Shown piece after piece: positions 24,287 to 32,783 of a stretch of 64,000 nucleotides of DNA (position 1 is its first letter; each line of letters opens with the position of its first letter). A program made the position numbers and the translations under genes. The notes below the pieces were generated by a model, which worked only from the letters and a program-made list of their open reading frames with translations, ran no database searches and was not told the DNA's origin. Source of the stretch: Pontibacterium sp049603715 (lineage in GTDB: Bacteria > Pseudomonadota > Gammaproteobacteria > Pseudomonadales > Balneatricaceae); the NCBI GenBank assembly GCA_049603715.1, contig JBMYSW010000006.1, positions 96,766 through 160,765 of the forward strand, written 5' to 3'.

Positions 24287-26431
24287 TTATGCCCTAACAC
24301 CACTTTGCAAAGCATGTAACTGGGCATACTGGCCTTTAATTTGAATAAGGTTGTCGTGATTGCCTTGTTCAACCACTTTTCCTTTTTCTACTACCAAAAT
24401 ACGGTCTGAATGGCGCACTGCGCTTAGGCGGTGGGCGATGATAAACACTGTACGCCCTTTACAGATAGCGCGCATGTTATCTTGAATAATGCGTTCACTC
24501 TCGTAATCCAGTGCACTGGTTGCTTCATCAAAAATAAGAATACGAGGGTTGGTCACAAGCGCCCGTGCAATGGCGATACGTTGACGCTGGCCACCAGATA
24601 GGTTGGAGCCATGCTCACCCACTTCGGTGTCATAGCCTTCGGGCAGCTCCAATATAAAGTCATGTGCACCGGCTAATTTGGCCGCATGAATCACCGCCTC
24701 CATAGGCATGCCAGGGTTGGCTAATGCAATGTTGGCACGCACCGATTGGTTCATCAAAAAGTTTTCTTGTAATACAACACCCACTTGGCGGCGCAGCCAT
24801 GCAGGCTCTACCAGCGCAAGATCAACGCCGTCAATCAGAATACGGCCTGACTCTGGCACGTAAAGACGCTGTACCAGTTTGGTTAACGTGCTTTTGCCTG
24901 ATCCTGATCGCCCAACGATACCCACTACTTGCCCAGCAGGTATATCAAGGGCGATATCGCGCAATACTTGTGGTCTGTCGGGTGCATATCGAAAGCTTAC
25001 GTGATCAAACTGAACGCGGCCTTTAATGTCCGGAAGAGTTGCACGACCGGGGTTGTAGCCTGGCTCGGCAGGCGTATTCAGAATATCGCCAAGGCGGCGA
25101 ACAGAGAGACCGGCTTGCTGAAAGTCTTGCCAAAGCTGCACTAAGCGAAGGATAGGGCCACTAATGCGCCCAGCGATCATATTAAAGGCGATGAGCTGCC
25201 CTACGGAAAGTTCACCTTTAATTACTAGTGTTGCTCCAACCCATAGGATCAGTACCACCGTGACTTTGTTGATAAACCCTGCAATTTGCCCAGCGATGTT
25301 ACCTAGGTTAGCAGCTTTAAAGCTGGCGCTCACATAACCGGCCAATTGCTCTTCCCAGCGACGTTGCATCTGTGGCTCAACAGCCATGGCTTTCAGAGTC
25401 TCAATACCCGTTACCGACTCAACAAGAAAGGCTTGGTTCTCAGCGCCACGAGCAAATTTTTCTTCTAGCCGAGCCCGAAGGATGGGCGTTACCCAAATAG
25501 ACAGGATAATATAAAACGGGATGGCACCTGCAACCACTGCCGTTAACATAGGGCTGTAGTAATAGAGTACCGCAAAAAACACCACAGTAAATAATAGGTC
25601 GATGACCAACGTGAGCGCCGAGCTAGTAAGAAAGTTACGTATATTCTCTAGCTCGCGCACCCTTGCCACTGAATCGCCTACCCGGCGGGCTTCGAAGTAG
25701 GCTAGGGGTAAACGGAGTAAATGATCAAAAAGCTTAGCGCCAAGCGTCACATCCACTCGGTTAGCGGTATGTGAAAAAACATAAGTACGAAGGCCACCCA
25801 GTAACACTTCAAAAAACGATACGGCCAGCAGGCCAATAGCAAGTACATCAAGCGTGGTTAATCCACGATGGGCTAGTACCTTGTCGATCACCACTTGGAA
25901 AAAGAGCGGGGTAATGAGCGCAAATAGCTGAATAAAGAACGATGCAACGAGCACTTCCAAGAACAGCTTTTTGTGCTTAACAATCGCAGGAACGAACCAA
26001 CTAAAACCAAACCTGCCGCCAACGTCTATAAGCTTCGCACGTTTAGCCACCAATATAAGCGAGCCATTCCAAATTTCCAAAAACTGTTCTTTTGGCAGAG
26101 TAAGCGGGCGCCCTTCGAGGGGGTCTTGAACTAGGACCTTATCATCTTTAACTCCAGCTAGAATAAAATAATGGCCATCTTTATGCTGAGCAATTGCGGG
26201 GGTAGGCATTTTGGATAAGCGAGCCCAGCTAGCCTCGACACTTTTCACCTTCAGACCAAGGGAGCGGCCAGCGCGGGTGATGGACTGAGCGTTAAAGTGA
26301 TTTTCGGGTTCGCCGAAGGAGTGGGATATTTGGTCTGCATCTGCGGCCAAGCCGTGATAGCGCGAAATTTGAACCAAACAAACTAAACCAGTATCAGCAG
26401 CACTCTGCTGCGCATGGCCATTAGAATTCAT
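24287..26431 (-). CDS. HlyB-type type I secretion ABC transporter with inactive C39-like domain
   Basis: Inner-membrane exporter (714 aa) powering RTX secretion. Domain order: C39-like domain (1-130), six-helix transporter domain (about 150-430), then the nucleotide-binding domain with GIVGRSGSGKSTL (Walker A), NLSGGQRQRIAIARAL (signature) and RILIFDEATSALD (Walker B). In the C39-like part the catalytic Cys is replaced (ADTGLVCL instead of a DCG/ECG motif), as in HlyB. So it binds but does not cut its substrate, consistent with an RTX cargo lacking a double-glycine leader. First gene of the operon. Confidence 0.95.
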   Translation of the reverse strand: MNSNGHAQQSAADTGLVCLVQISRYHGLAADADQISHSFGEPENHFNAQSITRAGRSLGLKVKSVEASWARLSKMPTPAIAQHKDGHYFILAGVKDDKVLVQDPLEGRPLTLPKEQFLEIWNGSLILVAKRAKLIDVGGRFGFSWFVPAIVKHKKLFLEVLVASFFIQLFALITPLFFQVVIDKVLAHRGLTTLDVLAIGLLAVSFFEVLLGGLRTYVFSHTANRVDVTLGAKLFDHLLRLPLAYFEARRVGDSVARVRELENIRNFLTSSALTLVIDLLFTVVFFAVLYYYSPMLTAVVAGAIPFYIILSIWVTPILRARLEEKFARGAENQAFLVESVTGIETLKAMAVEPQMQRRWEEQLAGYVSASFKAANLGNIAGQIAGFINKVTVVLILWVGATLVIKGELSVGQLIAFNMIAGRISGPILRLVQLWQDFQQAGLSVRRLGDILNTPAEPGYNPGRATLPDIKGRVQFDHVSFRYAPDRPQVLRDIALDIPAGQVVGIVGRSGSGKSTLTKLVQRLYVPESGRILIDGVDLALVEPAWLRRQVGVVLQENFLMNQSVRANIALANPGMPMEAVIHAAKLAGAHDFILELPEGYDTEVGEHGSNLSGGQRQRIAIARALVTNPRILIFDEATSALDYESERIIQDNMRAICKGRTVFIIAHRLSAVRHSDRILVVEKGKVVEQGNHDNLIQIKGQYAQLHALQSGVRA

Positions 26432-26650
26432 TCTTGATAATCCCTTATCAATACAGCAATGTTTATTTTTTGAGCGAGTATAAGTAAATACTTAAGTTAC
26501 ATCACTACAAATAAGTGTAAATACCGGGACTGAGCAATTGCCACGCGCCAAGCCTAGTTGACTAATTTGGTAACTCCTACCCCCCTATCTCACAAGAGCT
26601 CAAACACTGCATTCCTTAACGAAACACGGGTATCAGCTTGGAAAATAAAG
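26432..26650. other. non-coding upstream region of the RTX secretion operon
   Basis: No gene seen. AT-rich near the transporter start. On the minus strand a sequence GTATTTAC-(AC)TTAT occurs twice about 35 nt apart (around 26480-26525); it could be a pair of regulator half-sites. A TATACT -10-like string lies in the nearer copy, with no good -35. Confidence 0.35.
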
Positions 26651-26793
26651 CATAGCACCCACACCGCAATATTTAGCGCGCCATTTGTAAAACGGACCTG
26701 GGCTCATGCCTTGCTCACGCCATAACTCCAGCGCACATGAAGGCAGCCTCGGACTGTTTTAAAATAGCCATGATCTGGCCGTCGATATAACCA
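26651..26793 (-). pseudogene. IS3-family orfA remnant
   Basis: Minus-strand translation in two frames gives YIDGQIMAILKQSEA and then LELWREQGMSPGPFYKWRAK followed by a decayed YGGM-like end. These match the start and helix-turn-helix of IS3-type OrfA proteins. One frameshift separates the parts; orfB and terminal inverted repeats are not present. It is a dead fragment fused to the argG remnant. Confidence 0.7.
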
Positions 26794-26805
26794 AACACTC
26801 CCATG

Positions 26806-27124
26806 CTGAAGCATCTTGCGCCGCTCTGGCCATCAGAAGCCGTTGTAGATCACTTTAGCGTAGCGATGCATTACTTCATTTGTAAGGTGCGTAGCTTCAC
26901 GATCTAGGGTGATAGACTCGGTTGCACGGCCCGCCTGAAGTTTTGTAACAGCCGCGTGACTTCATGCCAGCAAAGCGGCTTTCTACGACATCCAAACGAC
27001 CTACGCCGTTTTCACCACCAATTTTGTTTAGGCAACTAAGAAAAGTTGCAGGAGTCATTGCTGCGCCGTTAATCTCAACAATGTCATCTTTATTCGTAAG
27101 GCGGGTCAAGGAGAGGGTTACCAC
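26806..27124 (-). pseudogene. argG: argininosuccinate synthase (argG) fragment
   Basis: Minus strand encodes DIVEINGAAMTPATFL, then IGGENGVGRLDVVESRF and AGMKSRGCYKTSGG. After a short frame-shifting deletion, ESITLDREATHL and RYAKVIYNGF follow, then an in-frame stop and WPERRKMLQ. These are consecutive blocks of the C-terminal half of ArgG (about 105 codons). Both ends of the gene are missing, one end running into the IS3 fragment. It cannot make an active enzyme, so a functional argG must be elsewhere if the cell makes arginine. Confidence 0.85.
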
Positions 27125-27198
27125 TGAAAGCAAAGGTGAGTAACTCGAATTCACCCTTGCAGGCAGTAAGGCTGGGGAATCGAGGAATTTTAGGCAGC

Positions 27199-27231
27199 AA
27201 AAAACCCCGAAACCTTTTAAGTCGCGGGGTT
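27199..27231 (-). terminator. terminator after tRNA triplet
   Basis: AACCCCG-loop-CGGGGTT followed by TTTT on the minus strand, 16 nt past the tRNA-Leu 3' end. It ends the Gly-Cys-Leu tRNA transcript. Confidence 0.85.
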
Positions 27232-27246
27232 GATATGGGTCTTACG

Positions 27247-27333
27247 TGGTGCCCGGGACCGGACTCGAACCGGTACACTCGTTAGAGCGGGAGATTTTAA
27301 GTCTCCTGTGTCTACCAATTTCACCACCCGGGC
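27247..27333 (-). tRNA. tRNA-Leu (UAA)
   Basis: Acceptor GCCCGGG/CCCGGGC closes with ACCA encoded. D-loop GGTGAAATTGGTAGAC, anticodon loop ACTTAAAAT with anticodon TAA, long variable arm, and T-loop GGTTCGAGTCC. Last of the Gly-Cys-Leu triplet that follows pgsA, as in E. coli glyW-cysT-leuZ. Its 3' end faces the decayed argG/IS3 region. Confidence 0.97.
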
Positions 27334-27348
27334 GGGTGGTACACAAAA

Positions 27349-27422
27349 TGGAGGCTGGAGTCGGAATCGAACCGGCGTACACGGAGTTGCAGTCCGCTGC
27401 ATGACCACTCTGCCATCCAGCC
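27349..27422 (-). tRNA. tRNA-Cys (GCA)
   Basis: Seventy-four bases including CCA. Acceptor GGCTGGA/TCCAGCC, anticodon loop GACTGCAACTC with GCA, T-loop GGTTCGATTCC. Same transcript as its neighbours. Confidence 0.97.
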
Positions 27423-27540
27423 CTTTTGTGTAAGGCTTTCGCCCAAACAACGTATTTAACTTTATAAGTGGAGCAATATAAAGCAAATACTTATTACACG
27501 ACGGCTTTAACAAGTTAGCGTATATGCTATCACGTTAAGT

Positions 27541-27616
<76 letters not shown>

Positions 27617-27637
27617 CCTGCCGTGTAAGTGGTGCGT

Positions 27638-27665
27638 ATTATAGAGATCCCCTTTTTCATGTCAA
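27638..27665 (-). promoter_or_regulatory. consensus sigma-70 promoter of tRNA triplet
   Basis: Minus strand TTGACA, 16-nt spacer, TATAAT: both hexamers perfect. GC-rich discriminator ACGCACC follows, as in stringently controlled tRNA promoters. Confidence 0.9.
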
Positions 27666-27703
27666 CAATAAAATTGCAAAAAAATTACTTATTTTTTAAA
27701 TAC

Positions 27704-28252
27704 TTACAGATCTTGTTTTAACTCTGGCCACGCAGCAACCAAATACTGCATCATTGACCAAAATGTGAGCAGCGCAGCTGCATACAAAGTAACCTGCCCT
27801 ACCTGCGTCAACCATTCAATGCCCGGTGCGACGGTTAACACAATCAACGCAATCATTTGAAAAGTGGTTTTTACCTTACCAATGTAAGACACCGCCACTT
27901 GCGAGCGCTTGCCCAAACTGGCCATCCATTCGCGCAGGGCCGAAATAATGAGCTCACGACCAATGATAATTAGGCCCGCCACAGTGACAGCCAGGTGATT
28001 GTATTCCACAACAATCAGCACCATTGCCACAACGACCATCAACTTATCTGCCACTGGGTCTAAAAATGCACCAAAAGGCGTTTGTTGGTTGAGTTTGCGG
28101 GCAAGATAACCGTCAGCCCAGTCGGTAATCGCCGCTAAGCCGAATACTGCTCCGGCAAGCCAAGGCGCCCATGCGGCATTAAGCTGAAAAATCACCACGT
28201 AAACAGGAATAAGTAGAATACGTAGACTCGTAAGAATATTTGGTATTTTCAT
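27704..28252 (-). CDS. pgsA: CDP-diacylglycerol-glycerol-3-phosphate 3-phosphatidyltransferase PgsA
   Basis: Inner-membrane enzyme (182 aa) making phosphatidylglycerol phosphate, committing step of PG and cardiolipin synthesis. The CDP-alcohol phosphotransferase motif is complete: DWADGYLARKL, then G-A-F-L-D-P-V-A-D-K. It starts MKIPNILTSLRI and has four hydrophobic segments. Follows uvrC by 35 bp and precedes the tRNA triplet, the common gammaproteobacterial order. Confidence 0.96.
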   Translation of the reverse strand: MKIPNILTSLRILLIPVYVVIFQLNAAWAPWLAGAVFGLAAITDWADGYLARKLNQQTPFGAFLDPVADKLMVVVAMVLIVVEYNHLAVTVAGLIIIGRELIISALREWMASLGKRSQVAVSYIGKVKTTFQMIALIVLTVAPGIEWLTQVGQVTLYAAALLTFWSMMQYLVAAWPELKQDL

Positions 28253-28287
28253 AAAATAAATAAATGCGCGACTTTGCGCCCTTTTTG

Positions 28288-30108
28288 TTATGCATCAGGA
28301 TGCAAAGCTAAATAAATTTGTTCTGCTAAGGTTTGGCTAATAGTAGAGACTTTGGCAATTTCTTCAACGCTTGCGGAGGCAACTTCTTTAGCACTGCCAA
28401 AATGTTGCAATAATGCCTTGCGTCGTTTCGCGCCTACTCCGGCAATATCTTCTAACTGCGAGCGCTTACGCGCCTTGGCTCGACGAGCGCGGTGCCCTGT
28501 AATCGCAAATCGGTGTGCCTCATCGCGAACGTGTTGAATAAGGTGTAACCCCGGCGCATCAGAAGGCGGAATCACCTCTTCACCGGTGTCACCCATAATC
28601 AGCATTTCAAAGCCGGCTTTTCGCGTTGGCCCCTTCGCGACGCCTACCACACTAATGCTCTGTTCAAGCTGCAACGAACGCAGTACTTCCATCGCTTGAG
28701 TAACCTGCCCTTTACCACCGTCTATTAATAGCAGGTCGGGCACCACGCCCTCGCCCTTTTTAATGCGGGTGTAGCGTCGGGTCAGGGCTTGATGCATCGC
28801 CGCATAGTCATCGCCACCGGTAATACCTTCTATATTAAAGTGTCGATATTGCTGTTTGTTAGGGCCGTTTTTATCAAACACCACACACGAGGCAACCGTC
28901 GCTTCACCCGAGCTGTGACTGATATCAAAGCACTCAATGCGATTTGGTAAATCATCGAGGCTCAATAGCTGCTGGAGCGATAGCAAGCGGTTGTAGCTGT
29001 TTTGCTTGTTGGCCAAATGGCTGGCGAGCTGCTGCTCGGCATTGGTTTGCGCCAAACGAGCCCAGCCAGCGCGGTTGCCGCGAACATTGTGTATCACTGT
29101 CGCTTTTTTACCGCGCGCTTGGCTCAGGGCTTCGCTTAACATCGTCATATCATCTAGGGCGATGCTGGTAATCACAGTAGAGGGCAACTCTCGGTCGCTC
29201 GCCAAGTACCATTGACTCAAAAAAGAAGCCAAAATTTCTTCGGCTTGCTGTTCGATATGCACCCGAGGATGAAAAGCCTTACTGCCGATCACTCGACCAC
29301 CCCGAACAAACACCAAGTGAACACAAACACCACCGGGGGCCACAGCACAGCCAAAGACATCGGCATCCCCTTCGTTGGCGTATACCGACTGAGATTCTTG
29401 AACTTTTTGCAGGCTTTTAATTTGGTCGCGATAAAAAGCGGCTTGTTCAAAGGCCAGTGCTTGCGACGCCTTTTCCATCTCTTCGGCAAGCTCAGTCATG
29501 ATGGTTTGGCTTTTACCCTGCAAAAACATCATGGCGTGTTCTACGTCACGGCCATAGTCTTCTTTTGAAATCACATCGACGCAGGGTGCAGTACAGCGTT
29601 TGATTTGATGCTGTAAACACGGTCGCGAACGATTGCGAAAAAAGGTGTCGTCGCATTGGCGCACCTGAAAGACTTTTTGCAACAGGTTGAGGCTGTCTTT
29701 CACCGCTAAGCCGCTCGGAAAAGGGCCAAAATAACGCCCTTTTTGGCGCTGTGCGCCCCGGTGAAAACGAATGGCTGGGTAGTCGTCTTTGGTCGAAACA
29801 AAAATGTAGGGATATGACTTATCGTCGCGCAGCAGAATATTGTAGGGCGGTCGATGATTTTTGATCATCGTTTGCTCTAGCAACAACGCCTCGGTTTCAC
29901 TCCCTGTAACCGTCACTTGAATGTCGGCAATTTTGGCCACCAATGCTTGGGTTTTGGTGGTGTGACCATTGGAGCGAAAGTAGCTACTGACGCGATTCTT
30001 AAGGTTTTTCGCCTTGCCGATGTAAAGCAGCTCGCCGTCCTTATCGAACATCTGGTATACACCGGGACGCCCTGTAAGATTCTTTAAAAAAGCTTTACTA
30101 TCAAACAT
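28288..30108 (-). CDS. uvrC: excinuclease ABC subunit UvrC
   Basis: UvrC (606 aa) makes both incisions in nucleotide excision repair. GIY-YIG domain at the N-terminus (GRPGVYQMFDKDGELLYIG), UVR motif in the centre (EEMEKASQALAFEQAAFYRD), UvrC RNase-H-like domain (IECFDISHSSGEATVAS, LLIDGGKGQV, HRFAITGHRARRAK) and C-terminal HhH pair (IAGVGAKRRKALLQHFG). Full length. Start at ATG 30108; a TTG three codons earlier is possible. The usual upstream partner uvrY/gacA is absent here. Confidence 0.97.
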   Translation of the reverse strand: MFDSKAFLKNLTGRPGVYQMFDKDGELLYIGKAKNLKNRVSSYFRSNGHTTKTQALVAKIADIQVTVTGSETEALLLEQTMIKNHRPPYNILLRDDKSYPYIFVSTKDDYPAIRFHRGAQRQKGRYFGPFPSGLAVKDSLNLLQKVFQVRQCDDTFFRNRSRPCLQHQIKRCTAPCVDVISKEDYGRDVEHAMMFLQGKSQTIMTELAEEMEKASQALAFEQAAFYRDQIKSLQKVQESQSVYANEGDADVFGCAVAPGGVCVHLVFVRGGRVIGSKAFHPRVHIEQQAEEILASFLSQWYLASDRELPSTVITSIALDDMTMLSEALSQARGKKATVIHNVRGNRAGWARLAQTNAEQQLASHLANKQNSYNRLLSLQQLLSLDDLPNRIECFDISHSSGEATVASCVVFDKNGPNKQQYRHFNIEGITGGDDYAAMHQALTRRYTRIKKGEGVVPDLLLIDGGKGQVTQAMEVLRSLQLEQSISVVGVAKGPTRKAGFEMLIMGDTGEEVIPPSDAPGLHLIQHVRDEAHRFAITGHRARRAKARKRSQLEDIAGVGAKRRKALLQHFGSAKEVASASVEEIAKVSTISQTLAEQIYLALHPDA

Positions 30109-30145
30109 ATAAACCAAATACTTAAACTAAATCAACGCAATTAAT

Positions 30146-30433
30146 TTATGCGTTTTGAGCGGTGTGCTTCGACTTATTTAGCTGCATATGCAGCTCGGTG
30201 CCTTCACGGTGCAAGCGCTCAAGCACCTCACGGGTTTCGTCTGAAATACCCGCTCCACGAGAAAGAGATACCTCGAGGTAGACGCCTATTTGCGCCAAAA
30301 AGAACAGGCTATTTTCAAAGGTTTTTGCACGACGAAGCTCAGATAATGAGATGTGCGCACCGTTTAACAAAATGTAGTTAATGTCAGACTCGGACATTGA
30401 CGGGTGTCGAGACGGCCCTTGGGGTGTACTCAT
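30146..30433 (-). CDS. hypothetical protein, 95 aa
   Basis: Not recognised. Hydrophilic and mostly helical by eye, with SESDINYILLNGAHISLSEL and a C-terminal half (GISDETREVLERLHREGTEL) reminiscent of a short coiled coil. ATG 30433 with GAGAT upstream. It ends 38 bp before uvrC on the same strand, so it probably opens the uvrC-pgsA transcript, where uvrY often sits in relatives. Divergent from the DUF1853 gene with a 95-bp promoter region. Confidence 0.65.
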   Translation of the reverse strand: MSTPQGPSRHPSMSESDINYILLNGAHISLSELRRAKTFENSLFFLAQIGVYLEVSLSRGAGISDETREVLERLHREGTELHMQLNKSKHTAQNA

Positions 30434-30528
30434 TTATCTCATCCACTTGTTTAAAATAACCATAAACGAAGCAAGCTGCTTCTTTGTTGTTTTGATACAC
30501 TGGCAACCAAGTTTATACAGGTAGACGT

Positions 30529-31455
30529 ATGTTAACGCCCTCTCCCGACGCCATTTGGCTGTTAAGCCAACCCTCGCTAATGATGCTGCCTGTGCAAAGG
30601 GACGGCGCAGCCTGGATAAAACAATTGGCAACAGCTCCACAGCCGGAACCGCTTACCTCACAAACCCGCTTGGGGCTCTACTATGAGGACTTGGTCGCGA
30701 AAGCGCTCAATACCAGTGAGTATATCATTGAAACTAAAAGAAATACCCAGCTCATCGTCAATGGTATAACGAAAGGTGAATTTGATTTTTTAGGCACCGC
30801 GAAAAGCAAAGAAAAAACATACCACTTTCACTTAGAGTGCGCCGTTAAGTTTTACCTGCTCGATGGTGACGCAGATAACCTCTTTCACTATGTCGGCACT
30901 AACCGAAAAGACACACTTGGGCAAAAGTGGCAACGAATGTTAAGCCACCAAAGCGTGTTAAGCGAAACGGCAGAGGGCGCGCAATGCTGCGAATCATACG
31001 GTCACCCAACGCCCCGCTCACTCATTTTGATTCAAGGAGTGATTTACTTACCCTTGCACCGCCCAGCGCCTGACGCTTTAGCGCCGGCTATTAATCCCAA
31101 AGCACTCACAGGCTGGTGGCTACCCCTTGAAGAGCTCGACATTTTGCTCGATTCGCAAATAGGTTACCAACTACTCGTTAAGCCAAACTGGCTCAGTGGC
31201 GATTACCCTGAAAAGCCCACGCAAATTATCGACTCATCACAAGCTGAGCACTTTGCAGCGACCGATTTTATGGCGCCGAATGCAGGAAACAATCACCAAC
31301 AAATATACAGCGCCCACGAGCTTGAGCGCTTGTTAGAGAGCCATTTTACTAAGAGTAAACGCGCCGTACACTTACGCGCACTCACCAAAACAGATCAGCA
31401 GTGGAAAGAAGTCTCAAGAGGTTTTGTGGTCGCTAACGATTGGTCAGGACAATAA
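30529..31455 (+). CDS. DUF1853 family protein
   Basis: Protein of 308 aa in the DUF1853 family, of unknown biochemical role. The conserved core looks nuclease-like: GLYYEDLVAKAL, then TKGEFDFLGTAK and FHLECAVKFYL, an E...D...ExxxK layout similar to PD-(D/E)XK enzymes, followed by LGQKWQRML. A nuclease function is my inference. Single-gene unit, ended by a hairpin at 31464-31502. Confidence 0.8.
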   Translation: MLTPSPDAIWLLSQPSLMMLPVQRDGAAWIKQLATAPQPEPLTSQTRLGLYYEDLVAKALNTSEYIIETKRNTQLIVNGITKGEFDFLGTAKSKEKTYHFHLECAVKFYLLDGDADNLFHYVGTNRKDTLGQKWQRMLSHQSVLSETAEGAQCCESYGHPTPRSLILIQGVIYLPLHRPAPDALAPAINPKALTGWWLPLEELDILLDSQIGYQLLVKPNWLSGDYPEKPTQIIDSSQAEHFAATDFMAPNAGNNHQQIYSAHELERLLESHFTKSKRAVHLRALTKTDQQWKEVSRGFVVANDWSGQ

Positions 31456-31463
31456 CGCCCCAT

Positions 31464-31502
31464 AAAAAAACGGCACAAGCAGCCTCACCACTTATGCCGT
31501 TT
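31464..31502 (-). terminator. bidirectional terminator between DUF1853 and 47-aa protein genes
   Basis: Minus strand AACGGCATAAG...CTTGTGCCGTT followed by seven U; a weaker U-tract exists on the plus strand. Lies between two convergent genes. Confidence 0.75.
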
Positions 31503-31531
31503 ATAAAAGCTTATATTGGCTCTATCGCCAG

Positions 31532-31675
31532 TTACTTATCCTTGCGTGCCTTTTCTGCCGCTGCGTCAGCCGCCATGCTTTTTTTAACAAAGCGAATACC
31601 AACAAACACCAATACAACAGACACAGCAATCACCGCTACGCTCGGCAAAAATGAAATTAACGCGTACTTATCCAT
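31532..31675 (-). CDS. 47-aa single-pass membrane protein
   Basis: Small gene read directly from the sequence: MDKYALISFLPSVAVIAVSV, continuing VLVFVGIRFVKK, then a charged Ala/Lys tail ending RKDK. One membrane helix with a cytoplasmic basic tail. AAAGGTAG ribosome site upstream, terminator downstream, and position directly behind the dehydrogenase gene (64 bp) make it a credible gene. Function unknown. Confidence 0.7.
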   Translation of the reverse strand: MDKYALISFLPSVAVIAVSVVLVFVGIRFVKKSMAADAAAEKARKDK

Positions 31676-31739
31676 GATAAAGCTACCTTTAAACGTTTAA
31701 TGCCGTGCCGAGCATGCTTAGTAATGCAGCGGTTTGGCG

Positions 31740-32642
31740 TTATTTTTTCTCGTTCGGCTCGGTGTTATAGCGCGCCACCAAAGATGAAGTATCCCAGCGA
31801 CCGCCACCCAGTGCCTGAACGTCTTGATAAAAAGCGTCGATTTGTTTGGTTAGGGTCAAATCAACGCCCACTTGTTCTGCTTCAGCCATCGCAATGGCGA
31901 GGTCTTTGCGCATCCAATCCACCGCAAAGCCAAAGTCAAAGCTGCGCTCAGCCATGGCTTCGTGGCGATTAGCCATTTGCCAAGACCCTGCTGCACCGTG
32001 TTTGATGGTTTCGAACAAGGTGCGAGTGTCTAAGCCTGTTTTTTCGGCAAGCGCCATACCCTCAGCAAGGCCCTGCAAAATATTCGCAACACAAATTTGG
32101 TTAACCATTTTTGCTCGCTGGCCATTTCCCGGCGCACCCATATGAGCGACGGCACTGCTGTAGGCATCGATAACCGGCATCACTCGCTCAAGTACCGACG
32201 CGTCACCGCCAACCATGACACTTAGCACACCGTTTTCGGCACCCGCTTGACCGCCGGACACAGGCGCATCTAAAAAGTGTATCCCCTTCGCTTCGAGAGC
32301 AGAATGCAACTTTTGAGCGATATTGGCTGATGCTGTAGTATGATCTACGAGAATAGCGCCCGCTTTTAAGCCATTGACCGCGCCCTCTTCGCCAAGCACT
32401 ACCGACTCTAAGTCTTGGTCATTACCCACACACGTAAAGACAATATCCGCGCCTTCTGCCGCCAATGCCGGTGTTTTATGCGCACTACCTGCATAGGTTT
32501 GCGTCCAAGCTTCTGCTTTGGCAAAGGTGCGATTGTAAACACGCACGGTGAATCCAGCGTTTGCCAAATGGCCCGCCATAGGAAAACCCATGGTACCCAA
32601 GCCCAAAAAAGCGACGGTTAGCGAAGCATTATTATTGTTCAT
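31740..32642 (-). CDS. NAD(P)-dependent beta-hydroxyacid dehydrogenase (3-hydroxyisobutyrate dehydrogenase family)
   Basis: Protein of 300 aa. Rossmann start VAFLGLGTMGFPMAGHLANAG, substrate loop DAPVSGGQAGAENG, and catalytic-lysine helix GNGQRAKMVNQICVAN. The C-terminal domain ends with WMRKDLAIAMAEAEQVG. The family reduces tartronate semialdehyde, succinic semialdehyde or oxidises 3-hydroxyisobutyrate; the exact substrate cannot be told from sequence. No valine-degradation or glyoxylate genes lie nearby, which argues for a general semialdehyde reductase. Confidence 0.85.
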   Translation of the reverse strand: MNNNNASLTVAFLGLGTMGFPMAGHLANAGFTVRVYNRTFAKAEAWTQTYAGSAHKTPALAAEGADIVFTCVGNDQDLESVVLGEEGAVNGLKAGAILVDHTTASANIAQKLHSALEAKGIHFLDAPVSGGQAGAENGVLSVMVGGDASVLERVMPVIDAYSSAVAHMGAPGNGQRAKMVNQICVANILQGLAEGMALAEKTGLDTRTLFETIKHGAAGSWQMANRHEAMAERSFDFGFAVDWMRKDLAIAMAEAEQVGVDLTLTKQIDAFYQDVQALGGGRWDTSSLVARYNTEPNEKK

Positions 32643-32783
32643 CTAGTATCCTTTGATGTATCACACGACTGGCCATAGCGGCGCAGGTTAACTGTAAGCA
32701 AACAGCTTAGCACAGCGTCCGAGCCCCTAGGGTTTATTCTGTTTTCACTTAAAGCGCTTATGCGCTGATTTGCTGTAATATAT

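Noticed and set aside
26897..27154. 85-codon frame treated as a small gene
   Set aside because: Its translation is a piece of ArgG with frameshift and missing ends, so it is listed as a pseudogene.
27217..27513. 98-codon frame across the tRNA genes
   Set aside because: It runs through tRNA-Cys and tRNA-Leu, so it is an artefact of the structured RNA genes.
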